A DNA stretch of 34,442 bases from CAYHBO01 sp964354855 (GCA_964354855.1 CAYHBO010000016.1:1-34442), one strand, 5' to 3'. Shown: positions 17,108-26,148, counted from the stretch's first letter. Notes: generated by a model not told the origin, from the letters alone. A program made the numbers and translations.

Positions 17108-18058
17108 TTATTTATATTTCGCCAACTCCAGGCTTTTTTTTATAAATAAAGAAAAATTAGTTTTTTCCTTAAGTTGCTGTTCTTCAGACATTGTTAAATA
17201 TTCTTTTATGGTTAAATTTATCGTTTCATTTGATGTAAAGATAAATAAAAGTTTGTTTATATCTTTAAATTTAATTTTATGGTTAGAAAATATTCTTGCT
17301 GTCGTTACAAAATTCCCAAATATATCTCTGGTGCCATCAACATCATTAGCATAGTGATAGTATCGATAACCTCTTTGTATGAGAGGAATTAATGTTTTTT
17401 GTATGAGATCTTTTCCTAAAGCATGCCAATCAAAGCCTCTTTGAGGTTTTAATATGGTTGAATTATAGAGCATAAAAAGGTTTAACTGTTGATTATTGAG
17501 TTGTTCTATCTGCAGTAGTATCTGTATTATGTTCTTTAGAAGGTTAGTAATGAGGATCCCTTTTTTTCGTGAAGCCATAACCCAATTTTGAGGAGCTCCA
17601 TAGCTGTTATAACTTCCTTGATCTATGTTGAATTCACCAAAGCCAATATAATCATAGTGACGTAATTTTTCTGTTATTTCTTTTAAATCTCGCATAACAA
17701 TAATGTCTGCATCGATATAAAGTCCACCGTATTTATAGAGTAATAATATGCGATAAAAATCAACTTTTTGAGCAATTTTTAGTCGATTAAGATTTAATGA
17801 TGCTTCTATCTGTTTAAGTTCTGGTAGGTAGGTATAAATGGTTTTTTCGTCAAGTTGAATAATATTAAATGATGTGTTGCAATGTTTTAATAGTGTTTTT
17901 CGGCATAAAGAAATATGTGCGGGCATCTTAGTAGTATTTAAATTTTCCCAATAAACCCATAGATATGGTTTAGTTTCGAGAATTGTTTTTCCGTAGATGA
18001 GCTCTGAGTTATGAGTTACAAGAGAAATGAGAGTTATTAGAATAATTGAAAAGTGCAT
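17108..18058 (-). CDS. GT32-type glycosyltransferase with signal sequence, copy 2
   Basis: The 316-residue paralogue is the middle gene of the tandem set. It has a signal-like segment (HFSIILITLISLVT), PYLWVYWENL at about 31-40, and a DXD motif written DAD at 116-118 within YKYGGLYIDAD. GAPQNWVMASRKKGILIT and YYHYANDVDGTRD are conserved. It ends in TNFSLFIKKSLELAKYK, a tail shared with the other copies. The gap to copy 1 is 22 bases and to copy 3 is 59 bases, so one transcript is likely. The Shine-Dalgarno AGAG is weaker than its neighbours'. Donor and acceptor sugars cannot be inferred. Confidence 0.87.
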   Translation of the reverse strand: MHFSIILITLISLVTHNSELIYGKTILETKPYLWVYWENLNTTKMPAHISLCRKTLLKHCNTSFNIIQLDEKTIYTYLPELKQIEASLNLNRLKIAQKVDFYRILLLYKYGGLYIDADIIVMRDLKEITEKLRHYDYIGFGEFNIDQGSYNSYGAPQNWVMASRKKGILITNLLKNIIQILLQIEQLNNQQLNLFMLYNSTILKPQRGFDWHALGKDLIQKTLIPLIQRGYRYYHYANDVDGTRDIFGNFVTTARIFSNHKIKFKDINKLLFIFTSNETINLTIKEYLTMSEEQQLKEKTNFSLFIKKSLELAKYK

Positions 18059-18117
18059 TCAGTTCTCTTTTTAAAGCTTGTTAAACATATTCTATTTTAT
18101 TTCCATATTCCATAGAA

Positions 18118-19104
18118 TTATTTATTTTTTGTTTTACCTAAACTTTGTTTTATTAATAAAGCAAAATTTGTATTTGCATTAAGTAACTGTTCTTCTGTCA
18201 TTTCCAGTACATATTGAAGTTTATTTTGTTTAGTATTAATGGTTAAATTTGATATAAAAACGAATAAAAGTTTATTTTTATCCTTAAATTTAATTTCTTT
18301 GTTTGAAAAAATTATTTTTGTATCGATTAATTTCCCAAAGATATCTCTGGTTCCATCAATATCATTTCCATAGTGATAATAGTGGTAACCTTTTTCTAAG
18401 ATGGTTTTAAGGGTAGAGCGAATGAGGTATTTTCCTAATGAATGCCATGGAAGTTCAAGGTGATTTTCTAAAGGTGATAGTAGTCTTATAAAATATTCTA
18501 ATTGTTGTGGACTACGACCTTTAGTTGCTAGCAATATCTCGGTTGCTCTTTTTAAGAGATGAGTAACCAAAATTCCTTTTTTACGTGAGGCCATGGCCCA
18601 ATTTTGAGGAGCCCCATAGGTAAATCCTTGGGTTGCCAAGTTGTGTTTTGGATAAAAATATTCACCAAAACCAATATAATCATACATGCGTAATTTTTCG
18701 GTGATTTTTTTTAAGTCATTTATGATAATCATGTCTGAGTCGATATAAAGGCCGCCGTATTTGTAAAGTAATAATATGCGATAATAATCAACTTTCTGAG
18801 CAATTTTTAATTGATTGAGATTTAATGGTATTTCTATCTGTTTAAGCTCTGGCAGATAGATGTAGATGTTTTTTTCATCAAGTTCAACAATATTGAAAGA
18901 GTTGCTGCAGTTCTTTAAAAGAGTTTTCCGGCACAGCGAGATATATGCTGGCATAGTGTCTCTATTTTTATTTTCCCAATATACCCACAGATATGGTTTT
19001 TGAGTGCTGATACTACGAGCTTTTGATAAGGCATGTAGAGAGCTATGCCCATAAAGGCAGATTATAAAAAGGGTTAACGCATGTATGAGTATTTTTATAT
19101 TCAT
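18118..19104 (-). CDS. GT32-type glycosyltransferase with signal sequence, copy 3
   Basis: First gene of the minus-strand GT32 operon, 328 residues. A signal peptide (MNIKILIHALTLFIICLYG, likely ending near SLHA) precedes PYLWVYWEN at about 37-45 and the DXD motif DSD at 122-124 in YKYGGLYIDSD. GAPQNWAMASRKKGILVT and YYHYGNDIDGTRD follow. It ends in TNFALLIKQSLGKTKNK. GGGA precedes the ATG. It is divergent from the PAPS synthase operon across a 260-base gap, which suggests shared control. All DXD-family residues I can check are intact, so it should be active. Confidence 0.87.
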   Translation of the reverse strand: MNIKILIHALTLFIICLYGHSSLHALSKARSISTQKPYLWVYWENKNRDTMPAYISLCRKTLLKNCSNSFNIVELDEKNIYIYLPELKQIEIPLNLNQLKIAQKVDYYRILLLYKYGGLYIDSDMIIINDLKKITEKLRMYDYIGFGEYFYPKHNLATQGFTYGAPQNWAMASRKKGILVTHLLKRATEILLATKGRSPQQLEYFIRLLSPLENHLELPWHSLGKYLIRSTLKTILEKGYHYYHYGNDIDGTRDIFGKLIDTKIIFSNKEIKFKDKNKLLFVFISNLTINTKQNKLQYVLEMTEEQLLNANTNFALLIKQSLGKTKNK

Positions 19105-19272
19105 CTTATTTCCCGTCTTAGTGTTTATTTAGCGTGAAGCGTGACATATTTTTTTTATTGATAGCAACGGTTTAACGAAGAACCTTTATTTCCCTATTTT
19201 GCCTACAATGGGATTTTTAATAGCCTTTATTTCTGGTCGATAATAAATAAATTTTAAGTTTTTATTCAAATC

Positions 19273-19301
19273 TACAATCTATTTAATGTAGAAATAGATA
19301 G
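19273..19301. promoter_or_regulatory. Overlapping inverted repeats in the divergent gap (candidate operator)
   Basis: TCTACA (19273-19278) pairs with TGTAGA (19289-19294), and within it ATCTATTT (19279-19286) pairs with AAATAGAT (19294-19301) around a 7-base loop. The gap 19105-19364 separates the GT32 operon from the sulfation operon and holds no gene. A dyad here could bind a regulator of both. It is not a terminator (no adjacent T-run), and no regulator gene is nearby. I saw no convincing -35/-10 pair in either direction. Confidence 0.3.
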
Positions 19302-19364
19302 TATTTTTTAACTCGTTGTATGTGTAACGGGGGAATTTTAGGAGATAATTTTGTGAGGGAATCC

Positions 19365-21083
19365 ATGAATATACGTTTGTTGATATTGTCGTTTTTTATC
19401 TTTTTTTTGCCAGTTAGTTCAACGTTGTTATCGTTATCGCTTACCCTTTCTCAGCGACAGCTCTGTGATATTGAGCTTATTTTAAACGGTGGATTTTCTC
19501 CTCTCGATGGGTTTATGAATAGGGCTGATTATGATTCTGTTGTAAATGATATGCATCTTGCACAAGGTGCGTTATGGCCGATCCCGATAGTTCTTGATGT
19601 AACCGAATCTGTGGTTAAAAAATTAGCTATTGATAATAAGCTTGAGCTTAGATCAGCTGATGGAACAATAATTGCGACGATGAATGCAGAGGATATCTGG
19701 CAACCTGATAAAAAAGTTGAAGCTCAGAGCGTTTATGGAACGCTTGATATGAAGCATCCAGGAGTTGCTTATTTATTTAATCAGACTAATCCATATTATG
19801 TTGGTGGAAAGCTTACGTTGGTGAATATGCCGGAACATTATGATTTTAAGCATCTTCGTCATACGCCAGCAGAGCTTAAAGCACTTTTTAAAGAAAAAAA
19901 TATTTCAAAAATTGTTGCCTTCCAAACACGCAATCCTATGCATTATGCACATCAAAAATTAACTGAAAATGCGGCAAAACAGCTTGGGGCGCATCTTCTT
20001 CTACAACCGGTTGTAGGCCTTACAAAACCAGGAGATGTTGATTATTTTACACGTGTTCGTTGTTATGAAAAATTACTTCCTTCCTATGAAGAAGGATCGG
20101 TAACGTTAAGCTTGTTACCACTTTCAATGCGTATGGCTGGGCCACGTGAGGCTTTGTGGCATGCTATTATTCGTAAAAATTATGGATGTACGACGTTCAT
20201 TGTTGGGCGTGATCATGCTGGACCAGGAAATGATAGTAATGGTAAGCCATTTTATGATCCTTATGCAGCGCAAGAATTGGTATTAAACTATGCTCAGGCA
20301 TCTCATGATCTTATTTTAAAATATGCGCCTGAACTGGGGATTGATATTATTAAATCGCAAGAAGTGGTTTATGTTCCGTCAACGCAAAGCTACAAACAAG
20401 TTGATAAAGTACCTCAAGGGATAGAAACATGGAGTATTTCAGGTACGCAACTGCGTGCTATGTTGAGAGATGGCCTTCCTATTCCAACATGGTTTTCTCC
20501 ACAGGGAGTTATTGATGAACTGCAAAAAACGTTTCCTCCAAAAAACAAACAGGGTTTTGTGGTATTCTTTACCGGGCTTCCATCATCAGGAAAATCAACC
20601 CTTGCAGAAGCATTGGCAATTAAGTTTCATGAATTACAGCATAGACAGATTACTATTCTTGATGGAGATGAAGTTCGAATATTTCTTTCTAGTGAGCTCA
20701 ATTTTTCAAAAGAGCATCGTTCTTTAAATATCCGACGCATAGGCTGGGTTGCAAATCTTGTAAGTAAGAGTGGTGGAATTGTTGTCTGTTGTCCGATAGC
20801 GCCTTATGAAGAAGATCGCCAGCTTAATCGCAAGCTTATTGCAGATAATACGAGTTATATTGAAGTTTATGTTTCGACCAGTCTTGCTGAGTGTGAGCGA
20901 CGCGATGTTAAAGGACTTTATGCTAAAGCTCGTGCGGGGTTAATCCCAAATTTTACTGGGGTTACTGATCCTTATGAGGTTCCAAAAAATCCGGACATTG
21001 TGATTGATACAGAACATATTTCTATTTCTGACGGTGTAGATGTAATTCTTAATCATCTCAATGCTAAAGGGCTTATTGCATGA
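19365..21083 (+). CDS. Bifunctional sulfate adenylyltransferase / APS kinase (PAPS synthase) with N-terminal signal-like segment
   Basis: The fusion makes PAPS from sulfate and ATP in two steps. I start at the ATG at 19365, behind GAGGGA, giving 572 residues. The ATP sulfurylase half (about 25-390) has SLTLSQRQLCDIELILNGGF, QTRNPMHYAH at 187-196, GRDHAGPG at 281-288 and ISGTQLRAML at about 358-367. The APS kinase half (about 395-572) has the P-loop GLPSSGKST at 404-412, LDGDEVR, NFSKEHRSLNIRRIG and PNFTGVTDPYE. Both active sites look intact, and the domain order is sulfurylase then kinase. Oddly, the N-terminal stretch usual in this family is replaced by a signal-like segment (LLILSFFIFFLPV). 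The stop overlaps the next gene by four bases (ATGA). No sulfate-reduction genes follow, so PAPS probably feeds the sulfotransferases. Confidence 0.95.
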   Translation: MNIRLLILSFFIFFLPVSSTLLSLSLTLSQRQLCDIELILNGGFSPLDGFMNRADYDSVVNDMHLAQGALWPIPIVLDVTESVVKKLAIDNKLELRSADGTIIATMNAEDIWQPDKKVEAQSVYGTLDMKHPGVAYLFNQTNPYYVGGKLTLVNMPEHYDFKHLRHTPAELKALFKEKNISKIVAFQTRNPMHYAHQKLTENAAKQLGAHLLLQPVVGLTKPGDVDYFTRVRCYEKLLPSYEEGSVTLSLLPLSMRMAGPREALWHAIIRKNYGCTTFIVGRDHAGPGNDSNGKPFYDPYAAQELVLNYAQASHDLILKYAPELGIDIIKSQEVVYVPSTQSYKQVDKVPQGIETWSISGTQLRAMLRDGLPIPTWFSPQGVIDELQKTFPPKNKQGFVVFFTGLPSSGKSTLAEALAIKFHELQHRQITILDGDEVRIFLSSELNFSKEHRSLNIRRIGWVANLVSKSGGIVVCCPIAPYEEDRQLNRKLIADNTSYIEVYVSTSLAECERRDVKGLYAKARAGLIPNFTGVTDPYEVPKNPDIVIDTEHISISDGVDVILNHLNAKGLIA

Positions 21084-22075
21084 AGATTAATTATGGTCGA
21101 ATCCTTGTATTTTTATTGCTTGGGAGTAGCGGAACTGATCTGACCAGCGAAGATATAAAAATTGTTCCGGCTAAAGCTTCAGCTGCTGCATTAGTTCAGA
21201 GGACTGATGGTGAGACATCAAGGAAAAAACAGAGACAGAAAGTTATGTTAATTACAATTCCCAAAAGTGGAACTCATTTACTGGAGAAGTGCTTATATTT
21301 TATGGATCCTGAAAATCTTCCCTATAACTATAATGAAGACTTTCGAGGCAATGAAAGATGGCGAAAAAATAAACAAATGAGCTTGTCTGTAACGAACCAT
21401 TGGAAGGGAGTGTTGCATCCTTCTGTGTTAGAGGAAAGTATTGATGGCGTTAAGAGTATGGTTACAAATCATCGTAGTCACTATAAAAGTCACATTTATT
21501 ATACCGATGATTATGCTAATTTTTTAGACAATAAAAATTTTAAAAAAATATTATTATTACGTGATCCTAGAGCGGTTCTTGTTTCTTTTGCAAATATGGT
21601 TAAAGAAGGTTTTGAGCCAGGTCATAAAATAGATTTTGAGGATTTACTGCTAGATCTTATTGATGGACGCCAAAAAAATTATATTCCTTGGGCATCTTCA
21701 CGGCATCCTGCTTATCCATTTATTTGGGAGGTTGGAATGACTAATTTCTACCAATTATATTTGCCGTTTATGGCAACAAAAAATTGTCTTACGATCCACT
21801 TTGAAGCTCTTGTAGGAGAAAAAGGAGGGGGGAATCAACAACTGCAAACTCATGAAATTAATCGTATTGCTAATCATCTTGGAATATCCCTTAGCGATAA
21901 GACAAAGGCAAAAATGCTCGAGCGTCTTTTTGGAAAAAGTGCAACCTTCTATCAAGGGACGATTGATGGATGGAAAAAATATTTTACGCCAAAAGTTAAA
22001 CAAGCGTTTAAAGATTTTCCAGAAGCAAACAAACTGCTTATAAAACTAGGCTATGAACAGAGCTTTAATTGGTGA
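21080..22075 (+). CDS. PAPS-dependent sulfotransferase 1 (PKSGT subgroup), exported
   Basis: The 331-residue protein transfers sulfate from PAPS to an unknown acceptor, by family. The 5'-phosphosulfate loop PKSGTHLL is at 61-68, the likely catalytic base His138 in YKSH, the 3'-phosphate site RDPRAVLVSF at 161-170, and the GTIDGWKKYF motif at about 293-302 (GWK 297-299, equivalent to the GDWK of SULTs). The N-terminus MKINYGRILVFLLLGSS is a signal or anchor, followed by a polar linker. Its start codon overlaps the PAPS synthase stop (ATGA), giving tight translational coupling and direct functional linkage. It ends in GYEQSFNW, the family's fixed C-terminus. Confidence 0.92.
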   Translation: MKINYGRILVFLLLGSSGTDLTSEDIKIVPAKASAAALVQRTDGETSRKKQRQKVMLITIPKSGTHLLEKCLYFMDPENLPYNYNEDFRGNERWRKNKQMSLSVTNHWKGVLHPSVLEESIDGVKSMVTNHRSHYKSHIYYTDDYANFLDNKNFKKILLLRDPRAVLVSFANMVKEGFEPGHKIDFEDLLLDLIDGRQKNYIPWASSRHPAYPFIWEVGMTNFYQLYLPFMATKNCLTIHFEALVGEKGGGNQQLQTHEINRIANHLGISLSDKTKAKMLERLFGKSATFYQGTIDGWKKYFTPKVKQAFKDFPEANKLLIKLGYEQSFNW

Positions 22076-22101
22076 CTACTAAGTTTAAAGGAATAGTTCC
22101 A

Positions 22102-23142
22102 ATGAAAAAAGTATTTATTTTATTGTTCTCAATCTGCAATGTGAGTGTTTATCAACAAGATGTATGGGCAGATTCATTGAATAAGGACTATAAGTATAAA
22201 TTGTCAGTTGCTTCAATTTTCAAAAATGAATCTTTTTTCATGAAAGAGTGGATAGAGTTTCATCGGCTAGCGGGAGTGGAACATTTTTGGCTTTATAATA
22301 ATTCAAGTACTGATAATAGTTTGGAAATTCTTGCTCCTTATATCAAAAAGGGAATTGTTGAAGTATTCGATTGGCCAACCAAAACCAGTATGGGAAGTTG
22401 GACTGTCGATCCGGTGTTTATGGATGAATTCAAAGTTCGTTTAAATTTTGCAATTACTCAGAGAGATGCTTATTTAGATGCATTAAAAAGATCTAGCGGT
22501 AAGTCAAAATGGTTGGCGATAATAGATTTGGATGAGTTTTTGGTTCCTTTATCTGATGAAACTATAACAGCATGTTTAGAAAAAAATTATGATCTAGCTG
22601 CAGCTGTTTATGTGAATTGGCTTAATTTTGGAACGAGTAACGTTACCTTGAAAAATGAAGAATCTATCCTTTTTAATCTTACAAATTGTAGCCCTCAAAA
22701 TTCTTCAATTAATAAGTTAGGAAAAAGTATTGTAAGACCAGAATATATTGTTCGAAAGACAATACTTTTTCCATTTCTTTTGATTCATTATTTTACGTTG
22801 AATGGAAAAACCCGGCATTACTACAATGGGAATGCAGGAATAATAAATGGTAATCAAGCATGGGATGGAAAATTCAATTCTCAAACACATAATGAATTTT
22901 CCAAGGGGATTTTTACAAACTTTCTTCGTCTTAATCATTATAAAATGGGTGATGACAAGTATTTTTCTGAACGAAGACTTGAAAAACAAAAAGTAAATGC
23001 CTCAAATATAAATGCGGATTTAATGATACAAAATCGATTTTTTAATAAAGAAAAAAATGATTCAATCATAAGTTATATAAAAAATAAACATCCAGAACAA
23101 TATCAAAAAAATTGGAAAGATGGATTGTTTAAACGAATGTAA
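22102..23142 (+). CDS. GT92-type (DUF23-like) glycosyltransferase with signal sequence
   Basis: The 346-residue protein (ATG at 22102 behind AAAGGAA) has a signal peptide (MKKVFILLFSICNVSV, likely cut near VWA) and then a GT-A fold with GT92 hallmarks. These are SIFKNESFFMKEWIEFHRLAGVEHF-type sequence at about 38-62, NNSSTDNS at 66-73, and WLAIIDLDEF at about 137-146, whose DLDE is the metal-binding DxD equivalent. GT92 enzymes in animals and plants add galactose to glycans; the donor here is unknown. It lies between the first sulfotransferase (26-base gap) and a GT32 gene (29-base gap). That position suggests it builds the acceptor for sulfation. An in-frame GTG extension into the previous gene is rejected. 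Confidence 0.85.
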   Translation: MKKVFILLFSICNVSVYQQDVWADSLNKDYKYKLSVASIFKNESFFMKEWIEFHRLAGVEHFWLYNNSSTDNSLEILAPYIKKGIVEVFDWPTKTSMGSWTVDPVFMDEFKVRLNFAITQRDAYLDALKRSSGKSKWLAIIDLDEFLVPLSDETITACLEKNYDLAAAVYVNWLNFGTSNVTLKNEESILFNLTNCSPQNSSINKLGKSIVRPEYIVRKTILFPFLLIHYFTLNGKTRHYYNGNAGIINGNQAWDGKFNSQTHNEFSKGIFTNFLRLNHYKMGDDKYFSERRLEKQKVNASNINADLMIQNRFFNKEKNDSIISYIKNKHPEQYQKNWKDGLFKRM

Positions 23143-23171
23143 GTAGTAAGTTTTTTTGATTGGAATTAATT

Positions 23172-24098
23172 ATGAAGATGAGCAATGTGTCTAATAATAA
23201 AATTAAATTTTTAAATGGATGGCCTGTGGTTACAGTAAGTTTTATAAATAAAGTTATGGTTTTGTTTGTCTCGTTATTTTGCTTTATATTGATAAATAGT
23301 GAATATTTAATGTCATTATCAAATTCAAACAAAAAGCCTTATCTATGGGTATATTGGGAAAATCTTAATGGGTCTAAGATGCCTGCTCATATTTCTTTAT
23401 CTCGTAAAACATTGATAAAAAATTGTAGTAATTCTTTTAATATTGTTGAATTAGATGAAAAAAATATTGATCAATACATTCCCAATTTAAAAAACATAGA
23501 AGAGGCTCTTGGAATAAATAATTTAATTATTCAGAAAAGGGTTGATGTCTATCGCGTTCTTCTTTTGTATCTACATGGAGGCTTTTACATTGATTCTGAC
23601 ATGATTGTTATGAAAGATTTAAAAGAGATCACGGATAAATTAGAAAAATATGATTATGTTGGGTTTGGTCCGAGAGAGAAAATCAGAAATTGGGCAATGG
23701 CATCGCGGCCACAAGGGGCTTTCATCACAGTGGTTTTACGTGATTTAGTTAATATATTATCAAAAAAGAAGCTGTCGAGGGTAATTGCGAATTATGGAGA
23801 ACTTGGTATTGATCTTCTTAATTCAGTGTTGAGTAGACTTGTTCCTCAAGGATATACCTATTATCACTACTCAAGCTTGGTTGATGGAACAACTGATGCT
23901 TATGGGAATAAGGTTACAACTGCTCAAATTTTTTCTAATAGGCCTCTTAAGTATAAGAATCCAGATCAGTTATTGTTTGTTTTTTATATTAATCATTCCT
24001 TAAGTAAAAAATTTTTAAAATTTACAGAAAAAGATTTTCTTAGTAAGAACACAAATTTTGCTTTATTTATAAAAAAAAGTTTAGGCATCAATAATTAG
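23172..24098 (+). CDS. GT32-type glycosyltransferase, copy 4, in the sulfation operon
   Basis: A paralogue of the three minus-strand GT32 genes, located inside the plus-strand sulfation operon. From the ATG at 23172 (308 residues) there is a longer N-terminus, with the hydrophobic segment VMVLFVSLFCFILI only at about residues 29-42, so it reads as a signal anchor. PYLWVYWENL is at about 56-65, DSD at 141-143 in LHGGFYIDSD, and the block NWAMASRPQGAFIT follows. The segment with GAPQ seen in the other copies is deleted, and DGTRD is changed to DGTTD. It keeps the TNFALFIKKSLG tail. The ribosome-binding site is weak (GGA), and an upstream TTG at 23160 is a less likely start. Confidence 0.83.
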   Translation: MKMSNVSNNKIKFLNGWPVVTVSFINKVMVLFVSLFCFILINSEYLMSLSNSNKKPYLWVYWENLNGSKMPAHISLSRKTLIKNCSNSFNIVELDEKNIDQYIPNLKNIEEALGINNLIIQKRVDVYRVLLLYLHGGFYIDSDMIVMKDLKEITDKLEKYDYVGFGPREKIRNWAMASRPQGAFITVVLRDLVNILSKKKLSRVIANYGELGIDLLNSVLSRLVPQGYTYYHYSSLVDGTTDAYGNKVTTAQIFSNRPLKYKNPDQLLFVFYINHSLSKKFLKFTEKDFLSKNTNFALFIKKSLGINN

Positions 24099-24130
24099 TG
24101 TTAATAAGTGAGTAAAGAAGGATTATAGCG

Positions 24131-25117
24131 ATGAAGATTAATCGTGTTAGTATAATGTTTTTTTTTCTGCTGGGATTGATCAGTTTTTCTACTGTGTTTA
24201 GTTCTATTTCAACAATAAAAAAGGCCGCAGCCATCCCGAATATTGTTAAGAATCATGGAATACATAGAAGAATTAGAAATCCGGTTATGTTGATTACTAT
24301 TCCAAAGAGTGGGACTCATTTGTTAGAAAAATGCTTGTATCTAATGGATAGTAAAAATTTGGGTTATGATTATAACGAAAAATTTAATTTTGAAGAGCGA
24401 TGGAAGCTAAATAATATAAAGGATCAATTACCTCCAGATCATTGGAAAGGGACATGGCATCCTTCAACGGTTTCAACAAGTATATCAAAAATTAAGCGGA
24501 ATTATTCCGATAAGAACGCAGCTTATAAGAGTCATATGTGGTACCGCGATGATTATGATTATTTTTTAGACGGGAAAAATTTTAGAAAAATATTATTATT
24601 ACGAGATCCGCGTGCGGTTCTTGTGTCTTTTGCCAACATGGTAAAAGATGGATTTAAACCAAGTCATAAAATAGAATTTGAAGATCTACTCCTTGATCTA
24701 ATTGATGGTCGGCAAAAAAATTATATTCCTTGGGCTTCGTCGAAACATCCTGCATATCCGTTTGTTTGGGAAGTAGGTATGTGTAATTTTTATAAACATT
24801 ATTTGCCGTTTATTCGATCAAAAAATTGTCTTACGATCCGTTTTGAAAATCTTGTAGGTGGAAAAGGTGGAGGATCTGATGAACTTCAAGTACATGAAAT
24901 TAAACAAATTGCTCAACATGTTGGAGTTGCTGTATCTGATAATAAAATAGTAGAAATTATGAGTGATTTATTTGGTGGTAGTGCAACTTTTAATCAAGGG
25001 ACCATCGATGGTTGGAAGAAATATTTTACGCCAGTTGTAAAAGAAGCCTTTAAAAAAGCTCCTGGTGCTAATGCATTGCTTCTTGCATTAGGTTATGAAC
25101 GAGACATCAATTGGTAG
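24131..25117 (+). CDS. PAPS-dependent sulfotransferase 2 (PKSGT subgroup), exported
   Basis: The 328-residue product carries PKSGTHLL from residue 58, His135 in YKSH as likely base, RDPRAVLVSF from 158 and GTIDGWKKYF with GWK at 294-296. The signal segment MKINRVSIMFFFLLGLISFSTVFS is strong, with probable cleavage near VFSS. GAAGGA precedes the ATG. It ends in GYERDINW. It starts the run of seven consecutive sulfotransferase genes, 32 bases after the GT32 gene. The segment between residues 70 and 130 varies most among paralogues and likely shapes acceptor choice. Confidence 0.92.
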   Translation: MKINRVSIMFFFLLGLISFSTVFSSISTIKKAAAIPNIVKNHGIHRRIRNPVMLITIPKSGTHLLEKCLYLMDSKNLGYDYNEKFNFEERWKLNNIKDQLPPDHWKGTWHPSTVSTSISKIKRNYSDKNAAYKSHMWYRDDYDYFLDGKNFRKILLLRDPRAVLVSFANMVKDGFKPSHKIEFEDLLLDLIDGRQKNYIPWASSKHPAYPFVWEVGMCNFYKHYLPFIRSKNCLTIRFENLVGGKGGGSDELQVHEIKQIAQHVGVAVSDNKIVEIMSDLFGGSATFNQGTIDGWKKYFTPVVKEAFKKAPGANALLLALGYERDINW

Positions 25118-25127
25118 GGATATTGGT

Positions 25128-26126
25128 ATGAAGATTAATCGTAGTAATGCAATTTTTTATTTTCTATTAGTGCTCCACTCTATTATGGGTAATTTGTTGT
25201 CTTCTTTGTCAACGGAAAAGCAACAGGCTAAATGTGCTTCATTAGTGTCTACCTTGCGTGATCATGGCGCAAAACGGTCACTTAAACATCCGGTTATGTT
25301 AATCACCATTCCCAAAAGTGGGACCCATTTAGTAGAAAAATGCCTATACTTGATGGATAATAAAACCTTATCATACAATTACAATGAAAAATTTAATTTT
25401 CCTTATCGGTGGAAAAAGAATAAAGAAAAAGATCATGTTCCGCCAAATTATTGGCGAGGAGATCTTCATCCATCAGTTATTCAGCGAGTGGTTTTAGGAA
25501 TTAAAAGAAGTTACTCAGATAGAAAAACTGCTTACAAGGATCATTTGTATTATGATGAAGGTTATGACAATTTTTTAGACGGGAAAAATTTTAAAAAAAT
25601 ATTATTACTAAGGGATCCTCGAGCGGTTATTGTATCATTTGCGAATATGGTAAAAGACGGATTTGAATCGGATCATAAAATAGATTTTGAAGATTTACTC
25701 CTTGATCTGATTGATGGACGACAAAAAAATTATATTTCCTGGGCTTCCTCAAGACATACCGCTTATCCATTCATTTGGGAAGTTGGCATTTGTAATTTTT
25801 ACAAAATGTATTTGCCTTTTATTAGGTCAAAAAATTGTCTTACGATTCGTTTTGAAAATCTTGTTGGCGTCAACGGGGGAGGGACTTATGTGCGTCAGGT
25901 GCATGAAATTAAGCAACTTGCTCATCATATTGGGATTGTCTTAGGCGATAATAAAGTAGCAGAAATTATGAGTAATTTATTCGGCAATAGTGCAACGTTC
26001 CATCAAGGGACTATTGATGGTTGGAAAAAATATTTTACTCCGGTGGTAAAAGCGGCTTTTAAAAATGTTGCTGGTGCTAATGCATTACTTATCGCACTAG
26101 GTTATGAACGAGATGTAAATTGGTAA
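25128..26126 (+). CDS. PAPS-dependent sulfotransferase 3 (PKSGT subgroup), exported
   Basis: The start is the ATG at 25128, behind AGGGA and 10 bases after the previous stop, giving 332 residues beginning MKINRSNA like its paralogues. An in-frame ATG at 25095 arises only because the conserved 3' end of the upstream gene contains ATGAA in another frame. PKSGTHLV starts at 62, the likely base is His139 in YKDH, and RDPRAVIVSF starts at 162. GTIDGWKKYF is intact and the end is GYERDVNW. The N-terminal hydrophobic stretch FYFLLVLHSIMGNLL is shorter than in copy 2 but still signal-like. Confidence 0.91.
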   Translation: MKINRSNAIFYFLLVLHSIMGNLLSSLSTEKQQAKCASLVSTLRDHGAKRSLKHPVMLITIPKSGTHLVEKCLYLMDNKTLSYNYNEKFNFPYRWKKNKEKDHVPPNYWRGDLHPSVIQRVVLGIKRSYSDRKTAYKDHLYYDEGYDNFLDGKNFKKILLLRDPRAVIVSFANMVKDGFESDHKIDFEDLLLDLIDGRQKNYISWASSRHTAYPFIWEVGICNFYKMYLPFIRSKNCLTIRFENLVGVNGGGTYVRQVHEIKQLAHHIGIVLGDNKVAEIMSNLFGNSATFHQGTIDGWKKYFTPVVKAAFKNVAGANALLIALGYERDVNW

Positions 26127-26148
26127 TTATCGACAAAGGGCAGCCGCT

